From Idiomarina sp. X4 (lineage in GTDB: Bacteria; Pseudomonadota; Gammaproteobacteria; Enterobacterales; Alteromonadaceae): 64,000 nucleotides of DNA. Positions 34,576 through 44,791 of the stretch are shown here, in pieces. The stretch spans positions 1,736,001-1,800,000 of the forward strand of contig NZ_CP025000.1 of the NCBI RefSeq assembly GCF_002808045.1, given 5' to 3'. The notes beneath the pieces are model-generated. The model did not search any database, was not told the DNA's origin, and saw only the letters and a list, made by a program, of their open reading frames with translations. A program made the position numbers and the translations under genes. The stretch's first letter is position 1. Each line of letters starts with the position of its first letter.

Positions 34576-35892
34576 ATGTCGATGGTTTACTCGGTCAGTC
34601 AGTTAAATGGTGAGATTCGGCAATTACTTGAGCAGGGTTTCCGCCAAATAAGCCTGGTAGGCGAAATTTCAAATTTTGCGGCGCCGGGTTCTGGGCATTG
34701 GTATTTCACGCTGAAAGATGAACGTTCACAGGTGCGCTGTGCCATGTTTCGCGGGGCTAATCAGCGGGCGACTATGCGTCCACAAAATGGCTCTCAAGTT
34801 TTAGTGAAAGCAAAAGTGACCCTGTACGAGCCTCGCGGTGACTATCAGCTTATTGTCGAACACCTGGAAGACGCCGGACAGGGCTTACTGCAACAGCGTT
34901 ACGAGCAGTTAAAAGCAAAACTCGGTGCTGAAGGCCTGTTTGCGTCAGACCGCAAACGACCGTTACCTGAACACATTCGCAAAGTTGGGGTGCTGACCTC
35001 ACCAACCGGGGCGGCAATAAAAGACATATTAGCGGTGATGAAACGGCGAGACCCCAGCGTCGAAGTGATTATCTACCCCACTTCGGTTCAGGGAGAAGCT
35101 GCCGTTGGTCAGCTGCAGTCTATGGCTCAAACGGCTTTTGAACGGAATGAAGTCGATGTGCTGCTGGTATCGCGAGGTGGTGGCTCTCTTGAAGACCTTT
35201 GGTGTTTTAATGATGAAGGCTTTGCTCGACTGCTTGCGACCGCGCCAATGCCAATTATTAGTGCGGTGGGTCACGAAATTGACTTTACCATAGCTGACTT
35301 TGTGGCAGATGTCCGTGCGCCAACACCATCTGCCGCAGCAGAGTTGGTCACTCAAGATCAGCAACAACAGTTGCAGCGGGCGCAAACCCTGATGCAGCGG
35401 TTGCAACGGGCTCAGCTCAGGCATGTCCAGCGCCTTAAGCAGCAGTGGCAATTTCTGCAAACCCGATTGCAACAGCAACACCCACAACGATTGTTGCAAC
35501 AGCAGTCGCAACTGGCAGACGAATTGCAGGCACGAGCGAGCCGGGCACTGACTCAGCAGCTGATGCGTCAGCGTCAGCAGCACACGCACCTCAGCGGGCG
35601 TTTAAAAGCCGTACACCCGGAAAAACGGTTGGCACAGCACCAACAGCAGCTGACAACGCTTCAGCAACGTTTGCCACAAGCCATGACGCGTTTACTGAAA
35701 GACAAAACGGCTCGGCAGGGGCAGTTGATGCAGGCACTGAATTTGGTGAGTCCACTGAATACGCTGGAACGGGGTTATGCCATTGTTCGTAAAGACAATG
35801 GCACGGTGGTGCGCCGGGCCGATGATGTTGCCAGCGGCGAACAAGTGGGTGTGCTCCTGGCCGACAGTTCATTCACGGCGAGGCGCAATTAA
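34576..35892 (+). CDS. xseA: Exodeoxyribonuclease VII large subunit
   Basis: 438 residues. N-terminal OB-fold (VSQLNGEIRQLLEQGFRQISLVGEISNFAAPGSGHWYFTLKD), then the catalytic domain with G-V-L-T-S-P-T-G-A-A, V-S-R-G-G-G-S-L-E-D-L-W and S-A-V-G-H-E-I-D-F-T-I-A-D-F-V-A-D-V-R-A-P-T-P-S-A-A-A. A very Gln-rich coiled coil (about residues 258-370) follows and binds the small subunits. It degrades single-stranded DNA to short oligonucleotides with XseB, which is not in this window. GGAGG precedes ATG 34576. Confidence 0.96.
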   Translation: MSMVYSVSQLNGEIRQLLEQGFRQISLVGEISNFAAPGSGHWYFTLKDERSQVRCAMFRGANQRATMRPQNGSQVLVKAKVTLYEPRGDYQLIVEHLEDAGQGLLQQRYEQLKAKLGAEGLFASDRKRPLPEHIRKVGVLTSPTGAAIKDILAVMKRRDPSVEVIIYPTSVQGEAAVGQLQSMAQTAFERNEVDVLLVSRGGGSLEDLWCFNDEGFARLLATAPMPIISAVGHEIDFTIADFVADVRAPTPSAAAELVTQDQQQQLQRAQTLMQRLQRAQLRHVQRLKQQWQFLQTRLQQQHPQRLLQQQSQLADELQARASRALTQQLMRQRQQHTHLSGRLKAVHPEKRLAQHQQQLTTLQQRLPQAMTRLLKDKTARQGQLMQALNLVSPLNTLERGYAIVRKDNGTVVRRADDVASGEQVGVLLADSSFTARRN

Positions 35893-35903
35893 ATTGCGGT
35901 TCG

Positions 35904-35938
35904 TTGTCATATCACTGACATTAAGTGCTTGATATAAT
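35904..35938 (+). promoter_or_regulatory. Pho-box-like operator and extended -10 promoter
   Basis: TTGTCATATCACTGACAT at 35904-35921 fits the PhoB box (two CTGTCAT half-sites separated by four bases) with one mismatch per half. Eleven bases further is an extended -10, TGATATAAT (35930-35938). That spacing, with the Pho box replacing the -35, is the standard arrangement for PhoB-activated genes, and the gene downstream is an alkaline phosphatase. Confidence 0.7.
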
Positions 35939-35981
35939 CAGGCCATACAAAGAGCGTTACAGAACCAGACGGAGTTGTTGT

Positions 35982-37289
35982 ATGAAAAAAACATTAACGG
36001 CCGCAGCTATCGGGCTTGCAATGAGTGCATCAAGTGCAGTAGCTGAAGAGCAGAAACCCAATATTATTTATGTGATTGGCGACGGTATGGGCTTCGAGTT
36101 CATCAGTGCTTACCGCTATGCCATGTCAGACTTAGACACCAAAGAGATTGCAGAAACGCAGTTTGATCACTATCTCACCGGAGCCGCAACGACCTACCCT
36201 GAAGACGATACCTGGGTAACCGATTCGGCTGCGGGCGCGACGGCATTAGCGACAGGCGAAAAGTCGTATAACGGTGCTATCGGCGTGGATAACGATAAAA
36301 CGTCCTTAAAAACGGTCATGGAATACGCTAAAAATAGTGGTTATATGACAGGATCTGTGTCGACTTCACAAATTAACCATGCGACACCGGCGTCATTTTT
36401 CTCTCATCATCCCTCGCGCTATGAATACAATCAAATTGCTGACTTAATGGCGCAGCAGTACATAGAAGACGAAGCGTCTTATGATGTCGTGCTCGGCGGC
36501 GGTCAGCAGTATTTTATTCGCGACGACAAGAATTGGGTCGAATTGCTCGAGCAACATGGCCTGAAGGTGGTTCAGGACATGCAAATGTTAGATCAAGTGG
36601 AGCAGGCGCCGGTCATGGGCTTGTTCGCACCAAAAGGTCTGCCGCATGCAATTGATGAAGGCAAAGGCTCGTTGGCTCAAATGACCAGCAATGCATTGCG
36701 TTTATTGTCAGGTGACGACAAGCCGTTTGCGCTGATGATTGAAGGCAGTCAAATTGACTGGTGTGGCCATGCTAACGATATTGCCTGTGCTGTGCATGAG
36801 ATGGACTCGCTCAATAAAGCGTTATCGGTTGTCGCTGATTTTATGCAAGACAACCCTAATACGTTATTAGTGATGACGGCAGACCACTCAACTGGAGGGT
36901 TAACCCTTGGACGCGATGGTGAGTACGCATGGTATTCCGATCGGGTCATGTCCATTGAAAGCTCTATTGCGACAATGCGCAATGAACTGTTGAATATGGA
37001 CGCCGAGCAGTGGCCTGAGTATGTGGCTGACAAAGTGAATTTTGAACTGACTCAAGACTATATCGACGAGCTGGCGCTGGCTGCTGAGCAAGAAGGTAAA
37101 GAGCGAGAAGACGCCATCCACGATGCGCTGGTTTATATTACGGGTGATATTACCGGTACAGGTTGGACAACAAGTGGCCATACGGCTGTTGATGTTCCTG
37201 TGTTTGCTAAAGGACCTTATGCGGAAGGTTTTCGTGGGTACATGAATAATACGGATATTGGCAAGCGGCTTATTGAGATTGTGAAGTAA
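35982..37289 (+). CDS. Secreted alkaline phosphatase (PhoA superfamily)
   Basis: 435 residues from ATG 35982 (GGAG about eight bases upstream). Signal peptide MKKTLTAAAIGLAMSASSAVAEE. Catalytic metal motifs: Y-V-I-G-D-G-M-G (first Asp), the nucleophile segment V-T-D-S-A-A-G-A-T-A-L-A-T-G, M-T-A-D-H-S-T-G-G and T-T-S-G-H-T-A-V-D-V-P. It hydrolyses phosphate monoesters in the periplasm or outside. A longer frame from 35925 would start within the promoter and is unlikely. It could be a substrate of the type II system or stay periplasmic; the sequence does not tell. Confidence 0.92.
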   Translation: MKKTLTAAAIGLAMSASSAVAEEQKPNIIYVIGDGMGFEFISAYRYAMSDLDTKEIAETQFDHYLTGAATTYPEDDTWVTDSAAGATALATGEKSYNGAIGVDNDKTSLKTVMEYAKNSGYMTGSVSTSQINHATPASFFSHHPSRYEYNQIADLMAQQYIEDEASYDVVLGGGQQYFIRDDKNWVELLEQHGLKVVQDMQMLDQVEQAPVMGLFAPKGLPHAIDEGKGSLAQMTSNALRLLSGDDKPFALMIEGSQIDWCGHANDIACAVHEMDSLNKALSVVADFMQDNPNTLLVMTADHSTGGLTLGRDGEYAWYSDRVMSIESSIATMRNELLNMDAEQWPEYVADKVNFELTQDYIDELALAAEQEGKEREDAIHDALVYITGDITGTGWTTSGHTAVDVPVFAKGPYAEGFRGYMNNTDIGKRLIEIVK

Positions 37290-37320
37290 ACGCTGTCTGA
37301 TTAGAGAGTATCCAAACAGA

Positions 37321-37358
37321 AAAAACGCCGGTAACCCATTGTGGTTACCGGCGTTTTT
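37321..37358. terminator. Bidirectional terminator between phosphatase and porin
   Basis: A perfect 16-bp stem (37321-37336 and 37343-37358; AAAAACGCCGGTAACC and its complement) with a 6-base loop and A/T runs. It ends both convergent genes. Confidence 0.92.
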
Positions 37359-37373
37359 GGTTGGGAATATCGT

Positions 37374-38543
37374 TTAAAACTTGTACATCGCCATCAGTTG
37401 TAGACGGTTTAAGTCGCCGTCAACATTGGCTTCGGTTTCACGATTGGCTTGTGAAATTTCTGCGCCAAAGGTCAGGTTTGAAGCCGGTGAATACATGAGG
37501 TTAAACGCCAGGCGTTGTGTGTACTCAGTCATGTCGCCAGCAAGAGCCAGTAATTCTCCATCGTTGTCAGCCCAGCCTCGTGAATAAACAACATTTGAAC
37601 GCAGTTTCTCAGTCCAGAAATGGCGGTACGCAAATGAGATACCGGTTGAGTCAATGGCTTCTAATTCGCCGTTAGCATCGATATAGGCGCCGTTCCAGGT
37701 GTTAAGACCTAAGTAGCGGCCTAAACCCGAGCCGGTGGTAATGGATGCACGAATGTCATCCATGCCAAAGGTGTATTTAGCACCAAGGCTCACACCGTAA
37801 CCGAAAGTCGTTTCGTCATCACCTGTTTGTGTCACGTCATAAGTCAGCTGGCGCAACAGTGCAGAGGCCTGCCAGGTCAAGTTGTCAGACTTACCCGTGT
37901 ATTTAAAGGTGACGTCTGGCATAAAGCCATCGCTGGAAACGATGCGACCGCCACCAGCGGGAGTTACTGTGGTTTCAGGGTTTTCAATTGAGGCGCTAAA
38001 GCCACCAGAGGTATAGCGAATTTGTGCCTGACGGTTAAAGACAATACCGTCAGTGATACCGATGAAGTCGACTGACTCTGCCAGAATGTTTAAGTCCTGG
38101 AAGTTTGACCAGGTTTGACCGAATGTCCAGTTACCGTATTTAAGAAAAGCGTGACGTAGGCGCGGGTTGTAGGAGTTAGAAATACGTTGGTCGCCGTCAG
38201 GCGTCAACATAAAGTCCATCTCTATATGACCAGTAATAGTTTCGCCATTATCAAGTTCTGTTTTATTGGTTATAAAAAAGCGAGACTGGCGGGCGTGAAA
38301 GTCAGTAGCCATGTCGTCACCTTCACTACCGACTGGAGTTAAGCTGGGTATATACTGTTGACGTGCGATGCTACCACTGCTTGGCGCAGAGCCATCCGCA
38401 TAATCCGATACCATCATATCGAGCTTTACAAAACCACCAAAGTCAAACTCTGAACTTTGAGCTTGCGCACCAAAGCTTGCCACACCAAGTACAGCCGCTG
38501 CTGCCGCTGTAAACTTAAACTTGTTTGTTGTACTTGAGGCCAT
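37374..38543 (-). CDS. DcaP-like outer-membrane porin
   Basis: 389 residues from the ATG complementary to 38541-38543, with GGGAG upstream. Signal peptide with A-Q-A-Q-S cleavage, then a beta-rich protein with amphipathic strands and a C-terminal Phe (LQLMAMYKF), as needed for BAM recognition. Segments [15 protein letters not shown]-x-I and [10 protein letters not shown] are typical of DcaP-type trimeric porins, which pass small organic acids. It is divergent from acs; the shared region holds CGTTAA repeats, so porin and acetyl-CoA synthetase may be regulated together (inference). Confidence 0.82.
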   Translation of the reverse strand: MASSTTNKFKFTAAAAAVLGVASFGAQAQSSEFDFGGFVKLDMMVSDYADGSAPSSGSIARQQYIPSLTPVGSEGDDMATDFHARQSRFFITNKTELDNGETITGHIEMDFMLTPDGDQRISNSYNPRLRHAFLKYGNWTFGQTWSNFQDLNILAESVDFIGITDGIVFNRQAQIRYTSGGFSASIENPETTVTPAGGGRIVSSDGFMPDVTFKYTGKSDNLTWQASALLRQLTYDVTQTGDDETTFGYGVSLGAKYTFGMDDIRASITTGSGLGRYLGLNTWNGAYIDANGELEAIDSTGISFAYRHFWTEKLRSNVVYSRGWADNDGELLALAGDMTEYTQRLAFNLMYSPASNLTFGAEISQANRETEANVDGDLNRLQLMAMYKF

Positions 38544-38590
38544 CGTGTGTTCTCCCATGTCAGCCAAGTTTTATTGGTTCTTATTTGATA

Positions 38591-38624
38591 TTAACGAAAA
38601 AATATTGCCGTTAAGTGTCGTTAA
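38591..38624. repeat. CGTTAA repeats in the porin/acs divergent promoter region
   Basis: TTAACG at 38591-38596 (inverted) and CGTTAA at 38609-38614 and 38619-38624 (direct copies exactly 10 bases apart). Spacing by one helical turn, plus an inverted copy, suggests an operator, perhaps for the CrbR regulator encoded after acs. Confidence 0.45.
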
Positions 38625-38721
38625 TTGGTCAATTTTTATCAATCTAGACTATGGTCTAATAGTGTTTAACTCGCGTAAAACGTACAACAGTTACCATCTT
38701 GCGAATAAGGAGGAAGAGGTA

Positions 38722-40662
38722 ATGTCGCAACTGTATCCAGTTCCAGACCATGTAAAATCAAAAGCTAAAATCGACAATGACGGTTATAAAAAGCTGTACC
38801 AGCAGTCCATTGATGATCCCGAAGGCTTTTGGAGTGAACACGGAAAGCGCATTACTTGGTTCACACCCTATAACAAAGTCAAAAATACAACGTTTGAGCC
38901 GGGTAAAGTCAGCATCAAATGGTACGAGGACGGCACTTTAAACGCTTGTTATAACTGTGTCGACCGCCACCTTGCCGATAAAGCGGATAAAACAGCGATT
39001 ATCTGGGAAGGCGACGACCCTAGTGTAGACAAACACATCACCTACCGCGAGTTACATAAAGAGGTATCTCGTTTTGCTAATGGCCTGAAAAAATTAGGTA
39101 TTGGTAAAGGTGACCGTGTCGCTATTTATATGCCGATGGTGCCGGAAGCGGCATACGCTATGTTAGCTTGTGCGCGTATTGGTGCGGTTCATTCCGTTAT
39201 CTTTGGCGGTTTCTCACCAAATGCTATTGCCGACCGCATTAACGACTGTCAGGCTAAAGCTATAATTACCGCCGACGAAGGTCGTCGTGGCGGCAGCACT
39301 ATTGGTTTGAAAGCCAATGTGGATAAAGCCTTATCCGATGGTGCTTGCCCTTCATTAGAGCACAGCATTGTATGCCGTGTTACCGAAGGTGACGTTGAAT
39401 GGACAGAAGGCCGTGACGTTTGGTGGCATGAGTTGATTGGTGATGTCAGCGATGAATGCCAGGCAGAAGTGATGAACGCCGAAGACCCGCTGTTCATTCT
39501 TTACACGTCCGGCTCGACCGGAAAGCCGAAAGGGGTTGTGCATACTACCGGTGGTTACATGGTGTATGCGTCAATGACGCATGAGTATGTCTTCGACTAT
39601 CACGATGACGATGTTTACTGGTGTGCAGCCGATGTCGGCTGGATTACTGGTCACTCTTATATTGTGTATGGCCCGCTGGCTAACGGTGCAACCACATTGA
39701 TGTTTGAAGGGGTGCCAACGTACCCTGGTGTTGGTCGTATTGGTGAAATAGTTGATAAACACAAGGTCAATATTCTTTATACCGCGCCAACCGCTATTCG
39801 CGCATTAATGGCTAAAGGTGATGAGGCGGCGAAAACATCGACCCGTGAAAGTCTGCGTATTTTAGGTAGTGTCGGTGAGCCGATAAACCCGGAAGCCTGG
39901 GAGTGGTATCACCGCGCTATTGGTAATGGCAAATGCCCAATCATGGATACCTGGTGGCAGACCGAAAACGGCGGTATTTTGATTACTCCGTTACCGGGCG
40001 CAACTGACCTGAAACCGGGCTCTGCCACACGCCCTTTCTTCGGCATTCAACCTGCATTAGTCGATAGTGAAGGGAATGTGCAAGAGGGTGAAGCCGAAGG
40101 TGGCTTGGTGATTAATGACTCATGGCCGGGTCAAATGCGGACGCTGTGGGGTGACCACGAGCGTTTTGAGCAAACCTATTTCTCAACCTTCAAAAACCGT
40201 TACTTCAGCGGCGATGGTGCTCGTCGTGATGCCGATGGTTACTACTGGATAACCGGTCGTATGGACGATGTTCTGAACGTGTCCGGACACCGTTTAGGAA
40301 CCGCTGAAATCGAAAGTGCATTGGTCGCGCATAAGTCGGTGGCCGAAGCGGCGGTTGTTGGTTACCCGCATGACTTAAAAGGTCAGGGCATTTATGTCTA
40401 TATTACGCCAGTTGAAGGTGTGGAAGTGACGGAAGAACTGACCAAAGAGGTTCGTAACTGGGTACGCTCTGAGCTTAGCCCAATTGCAACGCCTGACCTG
40501 ATTCACTGGACAACGGGCTTGCCGAAAACCCGCTCAGGTAAAATCATGCGTCGTATTCTGCGTAAGATTGCTGCCAACGAGTATGAGAATTTGGGGGACA
40601 CCTCTACGCTTGCTGATCCAAGTGTGGTAGATTCATTGATAGAAAACAGAATGAATAAATAA
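38722..40662 (+). CDS. acs: Acetyl-CoA synthetase
   Basis: 646 residues from ATG 38722, with a strong AAGGAGGAAG upstream. AMP-forming family motifs: [14 protein letters not shown] (P-loop), [19 protein letters not shown] and the C-terminal T-R-S-G-K-I-M-R-R with the catalytic and acetylatable lysine. It turns acetate, ATP and CoA into acetyl-CoA in the cytoplasm. It is followed by crbR after 21 bases, and the sensor kinase overlaps crbR. An upstream extension of the frame to 38521 would overlap the divergent porin gene and is rejected. Confidence 0.97.
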   Translation: MSQLYPVPDHVKSKAKIDNDGYKKLYQQSIDDPEGFWSEHGKRITWFTPYNKVKNTTFEPGKVSIKWYEDGTLNACYNCVDRHLADKADKTAIIWEGDDPSVDKHITYRELHKEVSRFANGLKKLGIGKGDRVAIYMPMVPEAAYAMLACARIGAVHSVIFGGFSPNAIADRINDCQAKAIITADEGRRGGSTIGLKANVDKALSDGACPSLEHSIVCRVTEGDVEWTEGRDVWWHELIGDVSDECQAEVMNAEDPLFILYTSGSTGKPKGVVHTTGGYMVYASMTHEYVFDYHDDDVYWCAADVGWITGHSYIVYGPLANGATTLMFEGVPTYPGVGRIGEIVDKHKVNILYTAPTAIRALMAKGDEAAKTSTRESLRILGSVGEPINPEAWEWYHRAIGNGKCPIMDTWWQTENGGILITPLPGATDLKPGSATRPFFGIQPALVDSEGNVQEGEAEGGLVINDSWPGQMRTLWGDHERFEQTYFSTFKNRYFSGDGARRDADGYYWITGRMDDVLNVSGHRLGTAEIESALVAHKSVAEAAVVGYPHDLKGQGIYVYITPVEGVEVTEELTKEVRNWVRSELSPIATPDLIHWTTGLPKTRSGKIMRRILRKIAANEYENLGDTSTLADPSVVDSLIENRMNK

Positions 40663-40683
40663 TGTCACTTAATTTGGAATCTC

Positions 40684-41316
40684 ATGGCGAAATTTTTAAT
40701 CGCAGATGACCACCCATTGTTTCGCGAGGCGCTGCAAGGCGCTCTCGCGAATCACTTTTCTGAACTTACCCTACGCGAAGCCGAAGATTTAGATTCGACA
40801 TTAGCCGCGCTAAACAAGGATGATGACGTCGATTTATTGTTACTCGACTTACATATGCCGGGCAGTGGCGATTTATATGGTCTTATTCGGGTGCGCGAAG
40901 ATTATCCGTTATTACCTGTTGCTATCATTTCCGGCAGTGAGGAGGCTTCCATTGTCGCTAAATGCATTGGTTTTGGGGCGCTTGGTTTTATTCCTAAGTC
41001 ATTGCCGTCAGCGGAAATAGCCGAAGCAATAGACACCATATTGCAAGGTGAAACCTGGGTGCCTAAAGAGTCGCGTGAACGTTTGGACGTGATTTCTGAC
41101 GAAGATCAGGAGCTGGCACGTAAAGTCTCTGAACTAACACCGCAGCAATATCGAGTACTTCACTTTTTACATGAAGGCCTTCTGAATAAACAAATCGCTT
41201 ATCAGTTAAGTATTACTGAAGCGACGGTTAAAGCCCACATCACGGCTATATTCCGTAAACTCGGAGTGTACAGCCGTACTCAAGCTGTACTGGTTGCTGA
41301 ACGCTTACAGTTATGA
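40684..41316 (+). CDS. crbR: LuxR-type response regulator CrbR
   Basis: 210 residues. Receiver domain with the acidic pocket (A-D-D-H at 7-10) and phospho-acceptor Asp55 in L-L-L-L-D-L-H-M-P-G, followed by a LuxR-family helix-turn-helix (LTPQQYRVLHFLHEGLLNKQIAYQLSITEATVKAHITAIFRKLG). Placed between acs and a symporter-like sensor kinase, it matches the CrbR/CrbS acetate switch that activates acs in Vibrio. Its stop overlaps the kinase start by four bases. The gene name rests on architecture and neighbours, not on a search. Confidence 0.85.
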   Translation: MAKFLIADDHPLFREALQGALANHFSELTLREAEDLDSTLAALNKDDDVDLLLLDLHMPGSGDLYGLIRVREDYPLLPVAIISGSEEASIVAKCIGFGALGFIPKSLPSAEIAEAIDTILQGETWVPKESRERLDVISDEDQELARKVSELTPQQYRVLHFLHEGLLNKQIAYQLSITEATVKAHITAIFRKLGVYSRTQAVLVAERLQL

Positions 41317-44300
41317 CTTGGTTGCTGGTATTCGCCTCTCTGGCGTATGTCATTTTTCTGTTTGCCGTAGCGACCTGGGGCGACCGTTTAGGCTCCTGGG
41401 CAAATAAAATCAGCCACAAGCCAATGGTTTATTCCATGTCATTGGCTATTTACTGCACCTCCTGGACTTACTACGGAGCGGTTGGTAATGCCGCTACCGA
41501 AGGCTGGGCGTTTTTCCCTATTTTATTGGGACCCATATTACTGTTTCTGTTTGGCATTCGGGTGCTCGAAAAGCTGGTGTCTGTCAGTAAGCAACAGAAC
41601 ATCACTTCAATTGCCGACTTTATTTCTTCTCGCTTTGGTAAGCGTCGGCGCTTAGCCGTTGCCGTTACTGCCATAGCGGCTACCGCCATTATTCCTTATA
41701 TTGCGCTGCAGTTGAAAGCGGTGGGTGTCAGCTTTTCGGTGCTAACGGAAAGCACCGGTGTGATGGATGAGTTTTCTATAAAAGAACTGGGTGCTGCGGC
41801 GTTGATGGCGATATTTGCCATGCTTTTTGGAACACGTCATGTGGAAGTGACTGAATATCGTAGTGGTATGATTTTAGCCATTGCGGTTGAGTCGATGATA
41901 AAACTGGTGGCGTTAATGGCAGCAGCGGTATTTGCCTGGTCGCTACTTGCAGAAAGCTCTGGTCCGTCGCTGCTGAGTCAATTCACTTCGGTAACAGCGC
42001 CACAATGGTCTTTTGCGAAGTTTGGTGAGTTTGAGTTTATTGTTCAAACCTTGATGGCAGCTGGCGCTATTTTGTGTCTGCCCAGACAGTTCCACGTAGC
42101 GGTGGTTGATAACGTTGACACTCGGCATTTAAAAACCGCCCGCTGGGGATTTCCTGTTTATTTAAGTTTAACCGCCGCAGCGATTATTCCTATTGCTATT
42201 GCCGGAAGTTTTTTCATAGGCAACGGCGGAGACGGTTCAACCTTTTCATTACAGTTGCCGCTGCTTAAAGACCAGCTGTGGTTGTCGCTTATTATCTTTA
42301 TAGGCGGTATTTCAGCGGCTACCGCGATGGTGATTATCGCGTCGGTGACACTAAGTACCATGATAACCAATGACGTTATCATGCCGATATTACTGCAACG
42401 CGATTCTAAGCTGCCGTTGCAGCAGCGCAAGCGGGAATATGATCGGGCGCTGCTGTTAATTCGTCGGGTCGCCATCGCAGTCACGATGGTGCTGTCGTTC
42501 TTTTGTTATTACTTCTGGGCGGCGAAGACCAATTTAGTGAGTATCGGTTTGCTGGCGTTCTCACTGGTATTGCAGTTGCTGCCTGCGTTACTGGGGGCAT
42601 TATACTGGCGTAAAGGTCACGCTCGTGGTGTTTATGCTGGACTTGGCGCGGGGTCTATTGGTTGGGTACTGGCAGTGTTAATTCCGTTGTATTCTTACCC
42701 TGAGCTCACCGACGTTGAAATTATAACCCGGGGCACGGTTGTTTCCCTGGCGCTCAACGCCTTTAGTTTCATTGCATTTTCACTGTTAGCACGGCCCAGG
42801 CTGGTTGACCGGATTCAGGCAACCGCCTTTGTTAAACCCAAAGCAAAACTCCCCGAACAGCAACATTTGCACAAAGACTACAATGCTACTAACGCCGACA
42901 TGATGCTGTTGCTGAAGACCTTTTTAGGCGGCCAGCGTGCGCAACAGCTTATGCAGTATTTTCAGCAGCCGGAAGAGAAAGATTTAGTTCCTGAGGAGCT
43001 GGCTGATAAGTCGTTTATTGGCTTTGTCGAGCGCGCGATAGCTGGCGTGTTAGGATCTGCCACGGCGCGTTCATTGGTTGATGCGGCACTGCGGGACAAA
43101 CAGCTTAACTTAGAAGAAGTGGTGCACTTTTTTGACGACACCACGCAAGCCCTGCAAACTCAGCAATCGATACTGTTCAGCTCACTTGAAAATTTAGCGC
43201 AGGGCATTAGCGTAGTCGATGCCGAGCTTCGTTTGGTTGCCTGGAATAAACGCTATTTAGACTTGTTTGAGTATCCGGAAGGCATGGTGAAACCGGGGCA
43301 GCCTATTGCCACTCTCATTCGCTACAACGCAGAACGGGGCGAATGTGGTCCGGGCGACGTCGATGAGCTTGTTAATAAGCGTTTGCGGTATATGCAAATG
43401 GGGTCAGCGCACCGATTCATTCGTCGACGAGCCGACGGTCGTGTCATCGAAATGGTCGGGAACCCATTACCCACCGGGGGCTTTGTCACCAGTTTTACCG
43501 ATATTACTTCGCACGTAGAGACACAGCAGGCGTTGGAAGACGCTAATATCGATCTTGAGCAGCGGGTGGATGTTCGTACACAGGAAATTCGTGAGATAAA
43601 CCAAGAGTTAACCGCAGAAATTGATCGCCGTCGCGAGGTAGAAGAAGAGCTTAAAAAGGCGAAAGCGGAAGCCGAGGCAGCTAACGCGTCAAAAACTCGT
43701 TTTCTGGCGCTGGCCAGTCACGATATTTTGCAGCCGTTGAATGCCGCACGCTTGTACTTGTCCGCCATACATGAAAAAGAGCTGTCCGATAAAAACCAGC
43801 AGTTATTGGGTAAACTGGATACCGCACTTGGCTCTACTGAACACTTGCTTTCTACGCTGCTGTCGATAGCTAAAATGGACCAAGGCGCTTTACAGCCGAA
43901 GTTCCGGCACGTGCAATTAAGCTCGGTTCTGAACCCATTAATCGAAGAATACGCCATGCTGGCCGATCAGAAGCATCTGGATTTTAGGGCATTTTATGTT
44001 GACCGACCGGTATTCACTGACCCGACGTATTTACGTCGTATTGTGCAGAACTTCTTGTCTAATGCTATTAAATACACTCCTAAGGGAAGTGTCTTGCTCG
44101 GGGTCCGTAAAAAAGGCGGTGAACTGGAAATCTCGGTATGGGATACAGGACCTGGCATAGCCGCTCAGCAGCAAGACAAGGTATTTGACGCCTTCTATCG
44201 CATTCAAAACCAGAACGTCGAAGGCGTTGGACTTGGGTTGAGCGTCGCTCAGCGAATGGGCGAGCAGTTGGGCTGCGAGGTTAAGGTTACTTCTGTTGAG

Positions 44301-44768
44301 GGGAAAGGCTCGCGGTTTTCCGTTCGTGTGCCTCTGGGTAATAGCGCCCAAGTGGTGAACAAACCTAAACGTCAGCAGGAGGAAGGTCCGAATGCATCGT
44401 TGCGGTTGTTTGTGGTGGATGACGATCATGAAAATCTGAATGCCGTCAGTGCTCTGTTGAATAAATGGGAGTGCGAGGCGGTGACCGTGAATAGCTTCGC
44501 CAAAGCGGTAGATTACGCGAAAAGCCACCCTGAAGAAGTGCCACACGGCATACTGGTCGATTATCAATTGGGTGATGGCGATGGTTTGTCACTTGCTGAA
44601 GCGCTATGGGAGCAATGGCAACATAAAGTGCCTACTGCCTTGGTAACGGCAATGAGTGACGACGCGGTGAAGCAGTCGGCACGACAATTAGGCCTGCAGT
44701 TTTTACCAAAACCCGTAAAACCGGCTGCGTTAAAAGCGTTTTTGAAATATATTAGCATGCGAAAATAA
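41313..44768 (+). CDS. crbS: Symporter-domain hybrid histidine kinase CrbS
   Basis: 1151 residues. N-terminal sodium:solute symporter-like domain with about 12-13 membrane helices (to roughly residue 510), a PAS-like domain (about 630-740; SSLENLAQGISVVDAELRLVAWN), then a coiled coil. The histidine kinase has the H box A-S-H-D-I-L-Q-P-L (His803), N box N-F-L-S-N-A-I-K-Y-T and G boxes (DTGPGIA, GVGLGLSV). A C-terminal receiver domain has Asp1083 (V-D-Y-Q-L-G). This is the CrbS/MxtR arrangement, thought to couple solute binding or flux to acs activation. It is coupled to crbR through an ATGA overlap. Confidence 0.88.
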   Translation: MTWLLVFASLAYVIFLFAVATWGDRLGSWANKISHKPMVYSMSLAIYCTSWTYYGAVGNAATEGWAFFPILLGPILLFLFGIRVLEKLVSVSKQQNITSIADFISSRFGKRRRLAVAVTAIAATAIIPYIALQLKAVGVSFSVLTESTGVMDEFSIKELGAAALMAIFAMLFGTRHVEVTEYRSGMILAIAVESMIKLVALMAAAVFAWSLLAESSGPSLLSQFTSVTAPQWSFAKFGEFEFIVQTLMAAGAILCLPRQFHVAVVDNVDTRHLKTARWGFPVYLSLTAAAIIPIAIAGSFFIGNGGDGSTFSLQLPLLKDQLWLSLIIFIGGISAATAMVIIASVTLSTMITNDVIMPILLQRDSKLPLQQRKREYDRALLLIRRVAIAVTMVLSFFCYYFWAAKTNLVSIGLLAFSLVLQLLPALLGALYWRKGHARGVYAGLGAGSIGWVLAVLIPLYSYPELTDVEIITRGTVVSLALNAFSFIAFSLLARPRLVDRIQATAFVKPKAKLPEQQHLHKDYNATNADMMLLLKTFLGGQRAQQLMQYFQQPEEKDLVPEELADKSFIGFVERAIAGVLGSATARSLVDAALRDKQLNLEEVVHFFDDTTQALQTQQSILFSSLENLAQGISVVDAELRLVAWNKRYLDLFEYPEGMVKPGQPIATLIRYNAERGECGPGDVDELVNKRLRYMQMGSAHRFIRRRADGRVIEMVGNPLPTGGFVTSFTDITSHVETQQALEDANIDLEQRVDVRTQEIREINQELTAEIDRRREVEEELKKAKAEAEAANASKTRFLALASHDILQPLNAARLYLSAIHEKELSDKNQQLLGKLDTALGSTEHLLSTLLSIAKMDQGALQPKFRHVQLSSVLNPLIEEYAMLADQKHLDFRAFYVDRPVFTDPTYLRRIVQNFLSNAIKYTPKGSVLLGVRKKGGELEISVWDTGPGIAAQQQDKVFDAFYRIQNQNVEGVGLGLSVAQRMGEQLGCEVKVTSVEGKGSRFSVRVPLGNSAQVVNKPKRQQEEGPNASLRLFVVDDDHENLNAVSALLNKWECEAVTVNSFAKAVDYAKSHPEEVPHGILVDYQLGDGDGLSLAEALWEQWQHKVPTALVTAMSDDAVKQSARQLGLQFLPKPVKPAALKAFLKYISMRK

Positions 44769-44791
44769 CCAGCAATATTACGAGGCCTCGC

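Noticed and set aside
35445..35792. A plus-strand frame rich in Ala and Thr inside xseA
   Set aside because: It is a shifted reading of the Gln-rich coiled coil of xseA.
38521..38721. An N-terminal extension of acs into the porin gene
   Set aside because: It would overlap the divergent porin start and promoter; ATG 38722 has a strong Shine-Dalgarno and the normal Acs N-terminus.
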